Shown: positions 17,266-25,673, counted from the first letter of the stretch. The stretch: DNA of 51,814 nucleotides from an uncultured Merdimonas sp. (GCA_944378225.1 CALWGE010000014.1:1-51814), one strand, 5' to 3'. Notes: generated from the letters alone by a model not told the origin. Translations and numbers: made by a program.

Positions 17266-17940
17266 ATGCAGGAAATGGCAAATGTATTTTTTTATGGAAA
17301 GAAGTATTCCGTACCCGCTGATCTGACTATTATGGCGGCTATGGAATATTCAGGTTACCGCCTGGTACGGGGCTGCGGATGCCGCCATGGATTCTGCGGA
17401 GCCTGCGCGACCATATATAGAATCAAAGGGCAGAATGAACTGAAGACCTGTCTGGCCTGTCAGACTCAGGTGCAGGATGGAATGTATATTGCGACTTTGC
17501 CGTTCTTCCCGGCAGATAAGCGAAATTATGATATGGAAGAAATCAGCCCGAAGCAGCGTGTGATGATGGATCTTTATCCGGAGATATACAGCTGTATTGG
17601 CTGTAATGCCTGCACCAAAGGCTGTCCTCAGTCGCTTAATGTTATGCAGTATATCGCATATGCACAGAGAGGAGATTTTGAAAAATGTGCAGAAGAGTCC
17701 TTCGACTGCATTGGCTGCGGTATCTGCACCTCCCGCTGTCCGGCAGGAATTTCCCATCCGATGGTGGGGACTCTGGCAAGAAGACTGACCGGAAAATATA
17801 TTGCACCCAAATCAGAACATCTTAAAAACCGGGTTGAGGAGATTCACAGCGGAGCTTTCGATGAGCTGATTGAACAGATCATGGAAAAGCCTATTACAGA
17901 AATGAAGGAACTGTATAACAACCGGGATATCGAGAAATAA
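17266..17940 (+). CDS. Fumarate reductase/succinate dehydrogenase-type iron-sulfur subunit
   Basis: The 224-residue protein resembles FrdB/SdhB. An N-terminal plant-type [2Fe-2S] domain has Cys39, 44, 47 and 62 (CGCRHGFCGAC). Two [4Fe-4S] motifs follow, at Cys110, 113, 116, 120 (CIGCNACTKGCP) and Cys148, 151, 154, 158 (CIGCGICTSRCP). Classical FrdB has a [3Fe-4S] third cluster next to a membrane quinone site; here both motifs look HdrC-like and no anchor gene follows. The closest known layout is the N-terminal part of thiol:fumarate reductase TfrB, whose CCG part is here a separate gene (hdrB). It is spaced 14 bases from the flavoprotein gene. The ATG at 17266 is used; 17275 is also possible. 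Confidence 0.85.
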   Translation: MQEMANVFFYGKKYSVPADLTIMAAMEYSGYRLVRGCGCRHGFCGACATIYRIKGQNELKTCLACQTQVQDGMYIATLPFFPADKRNYDMEEISPKQRVMMDLYPEIYSCIGCNACTKGCPQSLNVMQYIAYAQRGDFEKCAEESFDCIGCGICTSRCPAGISHPMVGTLARRLTGKYIAPKSEHLKNRVEEIHSGAFDELIEQIMEKPITEMKELYNNRDIEK

Positions 17941-17954
17941 GGAGGGAAGCAGAT

Positions 17955-19559
17955 ATGTATACAGCGGAAATGCTGGAATCGATTAAAAAGGTAGAGGCAA
18001 CAAGAGCGCAGCGCCTTGGTGTCGAGCCCAGAAGAATGACAGCGGAGGAGAAGGAAGAGCTGTTGAAAAAATTTCATCCGGATTACCGGGAAGATGGTTT
18101 TCAGGAGATTAAGGTCGGTCCCAACAAAGGAGAAAAAGCCCCCTTTGAGCTGGGAACCCTGCTTCATTCCAACAGCCGGATTCTGAATGTACCGATCGAT
18201 TTGAATAAGGTGGATTATGACGTTGACGTTCTGGTAATCGGAGGCGGCGGAGCAGGTTCTTCTGCAGCCATAGAGGCACATGCGGCCGGAGCCAATGTTA
18301 TGATGGTCACAAAGCTGCGGATCGGAGACGCCAATACCATGATGGCAGAGGGAGGCATTCAGGCTGCTGATAAAGAAAATGACTCCCCGCAGCGCCACTA
18401 CCTGGATGCTTTTGGAGGCGGACATTTTGCCGCAAGACCCGAGCTTCTGCGGCGTCTTGTTATGGAAGCTCCGGATGCAATCCAGTGGCTGAACGATCTG
18501 GGAGTAATGTTCGATAAAGATAAAGACGGCCGGATGATTACCACTCACGGAGGCGGAACATCCAGAAAAAGAATGCATGCCTGTAAGGACTATTCCGGAG
18601 CTGAGATCATGCGTGTACTGCGGGATGAGGTATGGAATCGTCAGATTCCGGTAGTGGACTTTACTGCAGCAGTAGAATTGATCAAAGATGACAGAGGACA
18701 GGCAGCAGGTGCGGTTCTTCAGAATATGGAGACAGGTGAATACAAAGTAGCCCGGGCCAAGACTGTGATTATCGCAACTGGAGGAGCAGGACGGCTCCAC
18801 TACCAGAACTTCCCCACTTCAAATCATTATGGAGCCACAGCAGACGGACTGGTAATGGGATATCGGGCAGGAGCTCCTCTGCTGTACCAGGATACAATTC
18901 AGTACCATCCTACCGGAGCAGCTTATCCGGCACAGATCTTTGGAGCTCTGGTAACAGAGAAAGTCCGTTCTGTAGGCGCAATGCTGATTAATGTGGATGG
19001 CGAGGCATTTATGCATCCGCTGGAGACAAGAGACGTAGCGGCTGCCTCCATTATCCGTGAATGTACAGAGAGAGGAAAAGGTATTAAAACTCCCATGGGC
19101 TATGGAGTATGGCTGGATACGCCTCTGATTGAAATGCTTCATGGAGAAGGGACCATCGAAAAACGAATTCCGGCTATGCTCCGGATGTTCCTGAATTACG
19201 GCATTGATATGAGAAAGCAGCCTATTCTGGTATATCCGACTCTTCATTATCAGAACGGCGGTCTCGAGATTGGAGGAGACGGCTTTACCAAGGTGATTCC
19301 GAATCTTCTGGTAGCAGGTGAGGCTGTGGGAGGAATTCATGGAAGAAACCGTCTGATGGGCAATTCCCTGCTGGATATCATTGTATTCGGGCGTAATGCA
19401 GGTAAGGCTGCGGCAGCAAGAAGCAAGGAGATTGAACTTGGTGTCATGAATCTTGATCATCTGCAGAAATATGCAGAGGAGCTGGAGAATGCAGGCCTCC
19501 ATACGGGCAGTGTATCGCCGATGCTTCTTCCTAACTATACATTCAGTATGCCGAGATAA
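17955..19559 (+). CDS. Soluble fumarate reductase-type flavoprotein
   Basis: The 534-residue protein belongs to the FrdA/SdhA/NadB family. FAD binds at GGGGAG (97-101 region) and ATGGAGRLHY. Substrate-site residues seen in FrdA are present: His318 in QYHPTG, Arg338 in EKVRSVG, His431 in TLHYQNGG and Arg466 in GIHGRNRLMGNSLLD. The histidine that carries covalent FAD in membrane-bound FrdA is Asn127 here (DANTMMAEGG), so FAD should be non-covalent. There is an unusual N-terminal extension of about 85 residues, and the usual C-terminal helical domain is short. No membrane anchor is encoded, so a cytosolic enzyme fed by the Fe-S subunit and HdrABC-Flx is likely. L-aspartate oxidase is the alternative family, but the context has no NAD synthesis genes. 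Confidence 0.85.
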   Translation: MYTAEMLESIKKVEATRAQRLGVEPRRMTAEEKEELLKKFHPDYREDGFQEIKVGPNKGEKAPFELGTLLHSNSRILNVPIDLNKVDYDVDVLVIGGGGAGSSAAIEAHAAGANVMMVTKLRIGDANTMMAEGGIQAADKENDSPQRHYLDAFGGGHFAARPELLRRLVMEAPDAIQWLNDLGVMFDKDKDGRMITTHGGGTSRKRMHACKDYSGAEIMRVLRDEVWNRQIPVVDFTAAVELIKDDRGQAAGAVLQNMETGEYKVARAKTVIIATGGAGRLHYQNFPTSNHYGATADGLVMGYRAGAPLLYQDTIQYHPTGAAYPAQIFGALVTEKVRSVGAMLINVDGEAFMHPLETRDVAAASIIRECTERGKGIKTPMGYGVWLDTPLIEMLHGEGTIEKRIPAMLRMFLNYGIDMRKQPILVYPTLHYQNGGLEIGGDGFTKVIPNLLVAGEAVGGIHGRNRLMGNSLLDIIVFGRNAGKAAAARSKEIELGVMNLDHLQKYAEELENAGLHTGSVSPMLLPNYTFSMPR

Positions 19560-19585
19560 GAGCTTAAAGGGAGTGTGACGGATTT

Positions 19586-20749
19586 ATGGGGCTGTTACAG
19601 TGGTTTGAGGAAAATATATTTTCCAATACATTAATGATGGTATTTCTGATTGCCGTCATCGGATATCTGGTAGGAAGTATTAAGATCTGCGGACTGGAGC
19701 TGGGAACCGCCGGCATTCTGCTGGTGGCTCTGGTCTTCGGGCATTTCGGAGTGGAGATTCCGGATCTGGTCAGGGAACTGGGACTGATTTGCTTTGTGAC
19801 CTCGGTAGGTTTTATTGCCGGTCCAAAGTTTTTCCGTAATTTTAAGAACAATGCGGCCTCTTATATTCTTCTGGGAATTCTTGTAATTGCCGCCGGCGCG
19901 CTGACCTGCGTGGCAGTGATTAAAATATTTGGTATTCCCATGGATATCAGTGTGGGAATGATGACAGGAGCTCTGACCAGTACGCCGGGACTTGCCGCGG
20001 CACTGGAAGCCACCGGCTCAAGTGCGGCTTCCGTAGGCTACGGAATTGCATATCCATTCGGTGTAGTGGGCGTGGTTTTGTTTGTACAGCTGGTTCCAAA
20101 GATTCTGAAAACAGATATGGCAGCAGAGCGGGCAAGCTTTGAGGCAGCTGCCGGAGTGGAAGTGGAAGAATATCACAAGACAAAAAAAGAGGAACTGTTC
20201 TATGCGGACAGTATGGGTTTCTTCCCGTTTTCCATGGCGATTGCCCTGGGAATTATCCTGGCTAAGATAGAAATTCCCCTTCCGGGCGGAGCGGTATTTG
20301 CCCTGGGCACCTCAGGCGGGCCGCTGATTGCAGGTCTGATACTGGGTCATTTCGGTCATTTTGGCCGGCTGAGCGTACAGGTGGAAAAACATGTTCTGGA
20401 ATGTTTAAGAGAATTTGGTCTGGCGCTCTTTCTTCTGGGCGCGGGCTCGCAGGCAGGAGCCGGCTTTGTGGATATTCTGAAAGAGCATGGAGCGCTGTTG
20501 TTCCTTTACGGAGCTTTGATGACACTGATCCCCATGTTCCTGGGATATTTCTTTGCAGTAAAGGTTCTGCATCTGAATCTGTTCAATACGCTGGGTTCTA
20601 TCTGCGGTGGAATGACGAGTACGCCGGCGCTGGGAACCCTGATCCGTGTGACAGAGACAGACGATGTGGCCAGCGCTTACGCGGCTACTTATCCTATTGC
20701 ACTGGTGGCGGTAGTTCTGGCCAGTCAGTTTATCGGAATCTTCCTGTAA
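19586..20749 (+). CDS. AspT/YidE-type transporter, probable succinate or C4-dicarboxylate exporter
   Basis: The 387-residue protein is very hydrophobic, with about ten to eleven membrane segments in two similar halves. Each half has the family signature: TSTPGL at 131-136 and TSTPAL at 344-349. This is the aspartate:alanine exchanger fold, but the soluble TrkA-C domains normally found between the halves are replaced by a short linker (about 175-208). The same family includes the succinate exporter SucE of Corynebacterium. Its place between the fumarate reductase and fumarase genes points to export of succinate, or exchange of it for malate, fumarate or aspartate. Confidence 0.82.
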   Translation: MGLLQWFEENIFSNTLMMVFLIAVIGYLVGSIKICGLELGTAGILLVALVFGHFGVEIPDLVRELGLICFVTSVGFIAGPKFFRNFKNNAASYILLGILVIAAGALTCVAVIKIFGIPMDISVGMMTGALTSTPGLAAALEATGSSAASVGYGIAYPFGVVGVVLFVQLVPKILKTDMAAERASFEAAAGVEVEEYHKTKKEELFYADSMGFFPFSMAIALGIILAKIEIPLPGGAVFALGTSGGPLIAGLILGHFGHFGRLSVQVEKHVLECLREFGLALFLLGAGSQAGAGFVDILKEHGALLFLYGALMTLIPMFLGYFFAVKVLHLNLFNTLGSICGGMTSTPALGTLIRVTETDDVASAYAATYPIALVAVVLASQFIGIFL

Positions 20750-20817
20750 AAGCGGGGCTGAGATTAGAAAATAAAAAGAGTAAAACTGAAACAGTGATCA
20801 TTATTTGGAGGTGAAGT

Positions 20818-21663
20818 ATGATGCGGGAAATTCAGGCACAGCAGATTACAGATGTGGTGGAGCGTCTGTGTATCGAGGCCAATGAGCAGCTGCCGGGCGA
20901 TATCAAGAATGCCATTCGGCGCTGCAGAGCCTGCGAAGACTGGGAGATTGCCCAGGGAGTACTGGATAAGATTATTACAAATTTTGAGATTGCAGAAGAG
21001 GAACGTGTGCCGATTTGCCAGGATACGGGTATGGCCTGTGTTTTCCTGGAAATTGGTCAGGATGTTCATATTGTGGGCGGCGATTTAAGAGAAGCGGTAG
21101 ATGAAGGAGTGCGGCGGGGCTATGACAAAGGCTACCTTCGGAAATCTGTCGTGGCAGACCCGGTCCGCCGGGGAAATACGGGGGATAATACACCTGCTAT
21201 GCTCTATACAGAAATCGTTCCCGGTGAGCAGATCAAAGTAACAGTAGGTCCCAAGGGATTCGGCAGTGAAAATATGAGTGCTATCCGGATGTTTAAGCCT
21301 TCTGCAGGAATTGAGGGAATCAAAGACTTTATTCTGGAAACAGTGGAGACAGCCGGTCCGAACCCCTGCCCGCCCATGGTAGTGGGAGTGGGAATCGGAG
21401 GAACCTTCGACAAATGTGCCCTGCTTGCGAAAAAGGCTCTGATGCGGAATACAGAAGAGAGAAATCCGGATCCCTACTATGCAGCTCTCGAAGAAGAAAT
21501 GCTGGAGAAAATCAATAAACTCGGAATCGGGCCTCAGGGATTTGGCGGGAAAACCACTGCTCTGGCTCTGAATATCGAAACCCTGCCCACACATATTGCA
21601 GGCATGCCCTGCGCGGTCAACATTAATTGTCATGTAACACGCCATAAGACGGAGGTGATTTAA
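20818..21663 (+). CDS. fumA: Class I fumarate hydratase, alpha subunit
   Basis: The 281-residue protein is the N-terminal half equivalent of oxygen-sensitive [4Fe-4S] fumarases (and of L-tartrate dehydratase TtdA). Probable cluster ligands are Cys67 (VPICQDTG), Cys184 (NPCPPMVVGVGIGG) and Cys271 (NCHVTRH). It interconverts malate and fumarate together with the beta subunit encoded next, with a one-base overlap. The context with malate dehydrogenase and fumarate reductase favours fumarase over tartrate dehydratase. GGAGGTGA precedes the ATG at 20818. Confidence 0.92.
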   Translation: MMREIQAQQITDVVERLCIEANEQLPGDIKNAIRRCRACEDWEIAQGVLDKIITNFEIAEEERVPICQDTGMACVFLEIGQDVHIVGGDLREAVDEGVRRGYDKGYLRKSVVADPVRRGNTGDNTPAMLYTEIVPGEQIKVTVGPKGFGSENMSAIRMFKPSAGIEGIKDFILETVETAGPNPCPPMVVGVGIGGTFDKCALLAKKALMRNTEERNPDPYYAALEEEMLEKINKLGIGPQGFGGKTTALALNIETLPTHIAGMPCAVNINCHVTRHKTEVI

Positions 21664-22220
21664 TGGAAAAGCATATTACCCTTCCTCTGACAGAGGAGCT
21701 TGCCGATACCCTGCATGCAGGAGATACCGTATATCTGACCGGAACCATTTATACATCCAGAGATGCGGGACATAAAAGAATGTGTGACACTCTTGCGAAG
21801 GGAGAAGCTCTTCCCTTCGATCCTATGGATGCCACGATTTATTATGTGGGACCGACTCCGGCTAAACCAGGACAGGTCATCGGAAGCGCCGGTCCTACCA
21901 CCAGCGGCCGGATGGATGCCTATGCCCCGACCATGATGTCTGTGGGAGCGCGCGGCATGATTGGAAAAGGCGCCAGACTGCCGGAAGTCGTTGAGGCAAT
22001 GAAAAAATATCACGGAGTCTACTTTGGGGCCATCGGCGGAGCCGGAGCTCTCCTTGCAAAATGTATCAAGAAATGCGAACTGATTGCCTATGAAGATCTG
22101 GGGGCGGAAGCTCTCCGGAAGCTCTACGTGGAGGAGATGCCGCTGGTAGTCATCATTGACAGCCGGGGAAATAACCTTTATGATGAAGGAAAGGCCGCTT
22201 ATCTGGCATCTCAGAAATAA
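21663..22220 (+). CDS. fumB: Class I fumarate hydratase, beta subunit
   Basis: The 185-residue protein matches the C-terminal (swivel) domain of class I fumarases: LHAGDTVYLTGTIYTSRDAGHKR near the start, then YYVGPTPAKPGQVIGSAGPTT and GKGARLPEV. This domain supplies catalytic and substrate-binding residues over the cluster held by the alpha subunit. It is the last gene of the 12-gene operon; a strong terminator follows 55 bases later. Confidence 0.92.
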   Translation: MEKHITLPLTEELADTLHAGDTVYLTGTIYTSRDAGHKRMCDTLAKGEALPFDPMDATIYYVGPTPAKPGQVIGSAGPTTSGRMDAYAPTMMSVGARGMIGKGARLPEVVEAMKKYHGVYFGAIGGAGALLAKCIKKCELIAYEDLGAEALRKLYVEEMPLVVIIDSRGNNLYDEGKAAYLASQK

Positions 22221-22274
22221 CATGCAGCAGTCTGTGCGGGGAAAAGAAATTTTCTGTACAGTGCTGTTTCGCAG

Positions 22275-22309
22275 GAGGGACATTGCGGTTTTGCAGTGTC
22301 TCTCTTTTT
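22275..22309 (+). terminator. Terminator of the hdr-flx-frd-fum operon
   Basis: GAGGGACATTGC (22275-22286) pairs with GCAGTGTCTCTC (22293-22304, two G-U pairs), and the stem runs into TTTTT. It closes the 11.7-kb operon. Confidence 0.88.
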
Positions 22310-22337
22310 CAGAATCAGGGAAAAGGACAGGATGTGT

Positions 22338-23009
22338 ATGAAACTTCATCTGCAAAAGGCTTCTGAATCGTATATTGTGGGGATTCTGCTGGCTGTGGCC
22401 GGAGGATATCTGGATGTGTATACTTATGTAAGTCGCGGAGGTGTTTTTGCCAATGCACAGACGGGAAATATCGTTCTCCTGGGGATTAATGTGGCAGACG
22501 GAAACTGGAGCAAGATCTGGCATTATACTTATCCCATTCTGGCGTTTATGGCAGGAATCCTGATTACAGAATATGTAAGGAAGAGATATCGTTACAATCC
22601 GGGACTTCACTGGAGGCAGATTGTTATCGCCCTGGAATTTATGGTGCTTCTGGGTATTTCCTTTGTTCCGTCAGGCCGTTATGATGATATCATCAATGCT
22701 CTGGTGTCCTTTGTCTGCTCCATGCAGGTGGAAAGCTTTCGTTTGCTTCATGGAAATGCCTATGCCACGACCATGTGTACCGGGAATCTGAGAAGCGCTA
22801 CGGAGCAGCTTTTCTACTATAATATTAATAAAGATAAGAAAGCCAGGGATAAAAGTCTTCAGTATTATGGTATTATCCTGTTTTTTATCGCAGGAGCTGT
22901 TATCGGGACGGCATTGACCCGGATTTTTCTTGAAAAGTCTGTTCTGGCAGTCTGCTTTCTACTGCTTCTGGTTTTTGTAATTATGTTTATTCCTCCCACA
23001 GAGCAGTAA
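22338..23009 (+). CDS. DUF1275 (YoaK-type) membrane protein
   Basis: The 223-residue protein has about six membrane helices. It carries the DUF1275 signature GGYLDVYTYVSRGGVFANAQTGN near the start and the half-repeat QVESFRLLHGNAYATTMCTGNLR in the middle. The function of this family is unknown; the two similar halves suggest a small transporter or channel. ATG 22338 is chosen because an in-frame upstream ATG (22296) lies inside the terminator hairpin, while AAAGGACAGG precedes 22338. It is flanked by terminators and so is expressed alone or by readthrough. Confidence 0.85.
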   Translation: MKLHLQKASESYIVGILLAVAGGYLDVYTYVSRGGVFANAQTGNIVLLGINVADGNWSKIWHYTYPILAFMAGILITEYVRKRYRYNPGLHWRQIVIALEFMVLLGISFVPSGRYDDIINALVSFVCSMQVESFRLLHGNAYATTMCTGNLRSATEQLFYYNINKDKKARDKSLQYYGIILFFIAGAVIGTALTRIFLEKSVLAVCFLLLLVFVIMFIPPTEQ

Positions 23010-23040
23010 AACAGAAAATTCAGAAGAATCTTACAGAAAA

Positions 23041-23076
23041 ACACCTTGCAGGGATAGGCCTGCGGGGTGTTTTTTG
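23041..23076 (+). terminator. Terminator after the DUF1275 gene
   Basis: ACACCTTGCAGG (23041-23052) pairs with CCTGCGGGGTGT (23059-23070, two G-U pairs) around a short loop and is followed by six T's. Confidence 0.92.
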
Positions 23077-23108
23077 CAGAGGCGAGAAAAATGAGAGCGG
23101 GTTATGGC

Positions 23109-23137
23109 TTTACAGAACCCGGAAAATCTGTTAAAAT
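23109..23137 (+). promoter_or_regulatory. Promoter of putP
   Basis: TTTACA (23109-23114), a 17-base spacer and TAAAAT (23132-23137). The start codon at 23174 lies 36 bases downstream. Confidence 0.65.
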
Positions 23138-23173
23138 GGCAGGAAATCTATGTGAAATGAGGGAAAAACAGTT

Positions 23174-24751
23174 ATGTCGGGTGAAACACTGAAGATATTG
23201 ATAGCAATGATTAGCTATATGCTGGTTGTGATAGGAATTGGTCTGTATTTTGCAAAGCGTGCACAGGCAAATTCCGAAAATTATTTCCTGGGCGGCCGTT
23301 CTCTGGGTCCCTGGGTAACGGCTATGAGTGCTGAAGCCTCTGATATGAGCGGCTGGCTCCTGATGGGGCTTCCCGGAGTGGCTTACTGGTGCGGTCTGGC
23401 AGACGCAGCCTGGACGGCTATCGGTCTGGCAGTTGGTACTTATGTAAACTGGCTGATCGTAGCGAAACGTCTCAGACGGTATTCTGCTGTAGCGGGAGAT
23501 TCCATTACAGTACCGGATTTCCTGAGCAATCGATTCCACGAAGAGAAAAAGGTGATTCTGGGTATTTCTGCTCTTTTTATTCTGGTTTTCTTTACGGTAT
23601 ATGCAGGCAGCTGTTTTGTAACCTGCGGGAAGCTGTTCTCCACATTATTTGGGACTTCTTACCATACCATGATGATAGCAGGAGCTCTTTTTGTACTGAT
23701 CTACACTTTTGTAGGCGGATTTCTCGCGGAGAGTGCCTCTGATTTTATGCAGGCAGTTGTAATGATTATTGCCTTGCTGACGATTCTGATTCTGGGTACT
23801 TCAGCGGCTGGCGGAGTCGGTCAGGTGATTGAGAACGCGTCTCAGATTCCGGGGTATCTGTCTTTAACTTCTCTGGCTTCTCCGGTGACGGATGCGGCAG
23901 GCGTGCAGCAGGCGGCAGCAGGAGTTCCTTTGTTTGGTGAAGCGTCGGGCTACGGATTCCTGACTATTATCTCTACTCTGTCATGGGGACTTGGATACTT
24001 CGGCGTGCCGCAGGTACTTCTGCGTTTCATGGCTATCCGGAAAGAAGGAGAACTGAAGAATTCCAGAAGAATTGCCACTGTATGGTGTGTGATTTCCTTA
24101 TGCGCAGCTGTTATCATCGGTGTGATTGGCCGTTCTCTGTTCCCGGCAGAGGCAACACTTGCCACAGCAAGCGGTGCGGAGAATGTATTTGTGGTTCTGT
24201 CACAGAGTCTGCTTCCGGCAGTGCTGGCCGGCATTATTATGGCTGGTATTCTGGCGGCAACTATCAGTTCATCTGATTCTTATTTGCTGATTGCTGCTTC
24301 TGCAGTATCCAAGAATCTGTATGAGGGAATTCTGAAGAAAAATAATGCAGATGATAAAAAAGTAATGAATCTTTCCCGCCTTGTATTGTTGCTGATCGCT
24401 CTGGTGGGCGTAATTATTGCGTGGGATGAAGACAGTGTGATTTTTAATATTGTATCCTTTGCGTGGGCCGGATTTGGAGCCACCTTTGGTCCGGTTATGC
24501 TGTTCTCATTATTCTGGAAACGTGTGAATCGGGAGGGCGCTATTGCCGGTATGATGGCCGGAGGAATTATGGTGTTCGTGTGGAATCTGCTTTTAAGTCC
24601 TTTGGGAGGAATTTTCAGTATTTACGAGTTGTTCCCGGCTTTTGTATTTTCCAGCATCGTGATCGTAGTCGTTTCTCTGACGACCAAGGCTCCTTCTGCA
24701 GAAATTGTGAAGGAATTTGAGATTGCAGCCGGAAAACAGGAGATTCACTGA
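23174..24751 (+). CDS. putP: Sodium/proline symporter
   Basis: The 525-residue protein has about thirteen membrane helices and belongs to the sodium:solute symporter (SSS) family. PutP-type features include SENYFLGGRSLGPWVTAMSA, SDMSGWLLMGLPG, AKRLRRYS and the LAATISSSDSYLLIAASAV segment near the sodium site. PutP imports proline with sodium. The gene has its own promoter and is flanked by terminators on the left and a separate gene on the right. Proline versus another amino or organic acid cannot be settled from motifs alone, but the PutP resemblance is close. Confidence 0.88.
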   Translation: MSGETLKILIAMISYMLVVIGIGLYFAKRAQANSENYFLGGRSLGPWVTAMSAEASDMSGWLLMGLPGVAYWCGLADAAWTAIGLAVGTYVNWLIVAKRLRRYSAVAGDSITVPDFLSNRFHEEKKVILGISALFILVFFTVYAGSCFVTCGKLFSTLFGTSYHTMMIAGALFVLIYTFVGGFLAESASDFMQAVVMIIALLTILILGTSAAGGVGQVIENASQIPGYLSLTSLASPVTDAAGVQQAAAGVPLFGEASGYGFLTIISTLSWGLGYFGVPQVLLRFMAIRKEGELKNSRRIATVWCVISLCAAVIIGVIGRSLFPAEATLATASGAENVFVVLSQSLLPAVLAGIIMAGILAATISSSDSYLLIAASAVSKNLYEGILKKNNADDKKVMNLSRLVLLLIALVGVIIAWDEDSVIFNIVSFAWAGFGATFGPVMLFSLFWKRVNREGAIAGMMAGGIMVFVWNLLLSPLGGIFSIYELFPAFVFSSIVIVVVSLTTKAPSAEIVKEFEIAAGKQEIH

Positions 24752-24794
24752 AAGTTTCTGAAAAATCGTATAAACTAAGAAAGAAGAATGTAAG

Positions 24795-25283
24795 ATGGCA
24801 AAGCACAGGGAGAAAGACGTCAAGACAAATGCCATGCGTATTCTGGAACAGAAAAAAATTCCTTATAGTGTACATACATATGACTGTGATGAGTTTATGG
24901 ACGGAGTTACTATGGCGGATTTACTGGGTCAGCCCCACGAGCTGGTTTATAAGACCCTGGTAACTGTAGCAAAGAGCAGAGAGCATTATGTATTTGTAAT
25001 TCCCATTGAGGCAGAACTGGATCTGAAAAAAGCAGCCAGAGCTGTTCATGAGAAAGCGATAGAAATGCTTCCGCTGAAGGAGCTGACAGATCTGACAGGG
25101 TATGTGCGGGGTGGATGTACCTGTATTGGAATGAAGAAACAGTTTCCGGTAGTGATGGATGAAAGCGCTGCGAAGCTGCAGAAAGTATTGGTAAGCGGAG
25201 GGAAAAGAGGTTCTCAGATGGAACTTTCTCCTCAGGATCTGATGCGGGCTGCCGGAGGCAGTTTTGCGGACGTAACCGTGTAA
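24795..25283 (+). CDS. ybaK: YbaK/EbsC-type Cys-tRNA(Pro) deacylase
   Basis: The 162-residue protein matches the YbaK/EbsC family: an N-terminal helix NAMRILEQKKIPYSVHTY, then the YKTLVTVAKSREHYVFVIP strand region and GYVRGGCTCIGMKK with the conserved GG.xG.. loop. YbaK removes cysteine mischarged on tRNA-Pro by prolyl-tRNA synthetase. It follows putP after 43 bases with a weak purine-rich ribosome binding site and ends before a long terminator. Confidence 0.9.
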   Translation: MAKHREKDVKTNAMRILEQKKIPYSVHTYDCDEFMDGVTMADLLGQPHELVYKTLVTVAKSREHYVFVIPIEAELDLKKAARAVHEKAIEMLPLKELTDLTGYVRGGCTCIGMKKQFPVVMDESAAKLQKVLVSGGKRGSQMELSPQDLMRAAGGSFADVTV

Positions 25284-25305
25284 TGAGCAAATATACTAAA
25301 GAGAC

Positions 25306-25353
25306 AGGAGGGGAATTCCGGTTCGCAGGAAACCGGAGTTCTTCTCCTTTTTT
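25306..25353 (+). terminator. Terminator after ybaK
   Basis: An 18-base-pair stem: 25306-25323 pairs with 25331-25348, with three G-U pairs and a seven-base loop (CGCAGGA). It is followed by T5. Confidence 0.9.
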
Positions 25354-25380
25354 ATGACATTTATACAGTAAATTTGGGGC

Positions 25381-25413
25381 AAAAAAAAACTTCTGAAATA
25401 ATTTCAGAAGTTT
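25381..25413 (-). terminator. Terminator of tRNA-Glu (minus strand)
   Basis: ACTTCTGAAAT (25389-25399) and ATTTCAGAAGT (25401-25411) form a perfect inverted repeat. The poly-A run at 25381-25389 reads as a U-tract on the minus strand, so this terminates the tRNA transcript. Confidence 0.9.
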
Positions 25414-25416
25414 CAG

Positions 25417-25488
25417 CAGTCGATAGGGGAATCGAACCCCTGTTTCCGCCGTGAGAGGGCGGCGTCTTAACCGCTTGACCAATCGACC
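25417..25488 (-). tRNA. tRNA-Glu (anticodon CTC)
   Basis: The minus strand folds as a full cloverleaf. The acceptor stem GGTCGAT pairs with ATCGACT. The D arm contains GGTCAAGCGGTTAAGAC. The anticodon stem CCGCC/GGCGG encloses the loop CTCTCAC, giving anticodon CTC. The T arm is CAGGGGTTCGATTCCCCT. The D and anticodon arms are those of bacterial tRNA-Glu. CCA is not encoded. The gene has its own promoter and terminator. Confidence 0.95.
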
Positions 25489-25528
25489 ATATCAGGCTGT
25501 TTTGTTTGTCTCGCCTGCCGACTTGCTT

Positions 25529-25557
25529 AGTATATAACAGGAATAATGATTTTGCAA
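25529..25557 (-). promoter_or_regulatory. Promoter of tRNA-Glu (minus strand)
   Basis: On the minus strand, TTGCAA (plus positions 25552-25557), a 17-base spacer and TATACT (plus 25529-25534) lie about 40 bases upstream of the tRNA 5' end. Confidence 0.8.
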
Positions 25558-25673
25558 GCTTTTTTTAAAAAAAATTAAAACAAATTTTTAAAAGCTTCCA
25601 GAACATGCATTGCTGAATCGGAACCGGCTGTACATACTAGTATATACCAGCATTGTGAAAGGAGCATGGAAGC

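Noticed and set aside
16963..17281. Two minus-strand frames (91 and 73 codons) in the flxA-frdB spacer
   Set aside because: They arise from the direct repeats and hairpins (the peptides repeat the same residues) and lack start signals.
25490..25673. Integrated element at tRNA-Glu
   Set aside because: No repeat of the tRNA 3' end and no integrase gene were seen; only base composition suggests transfer.
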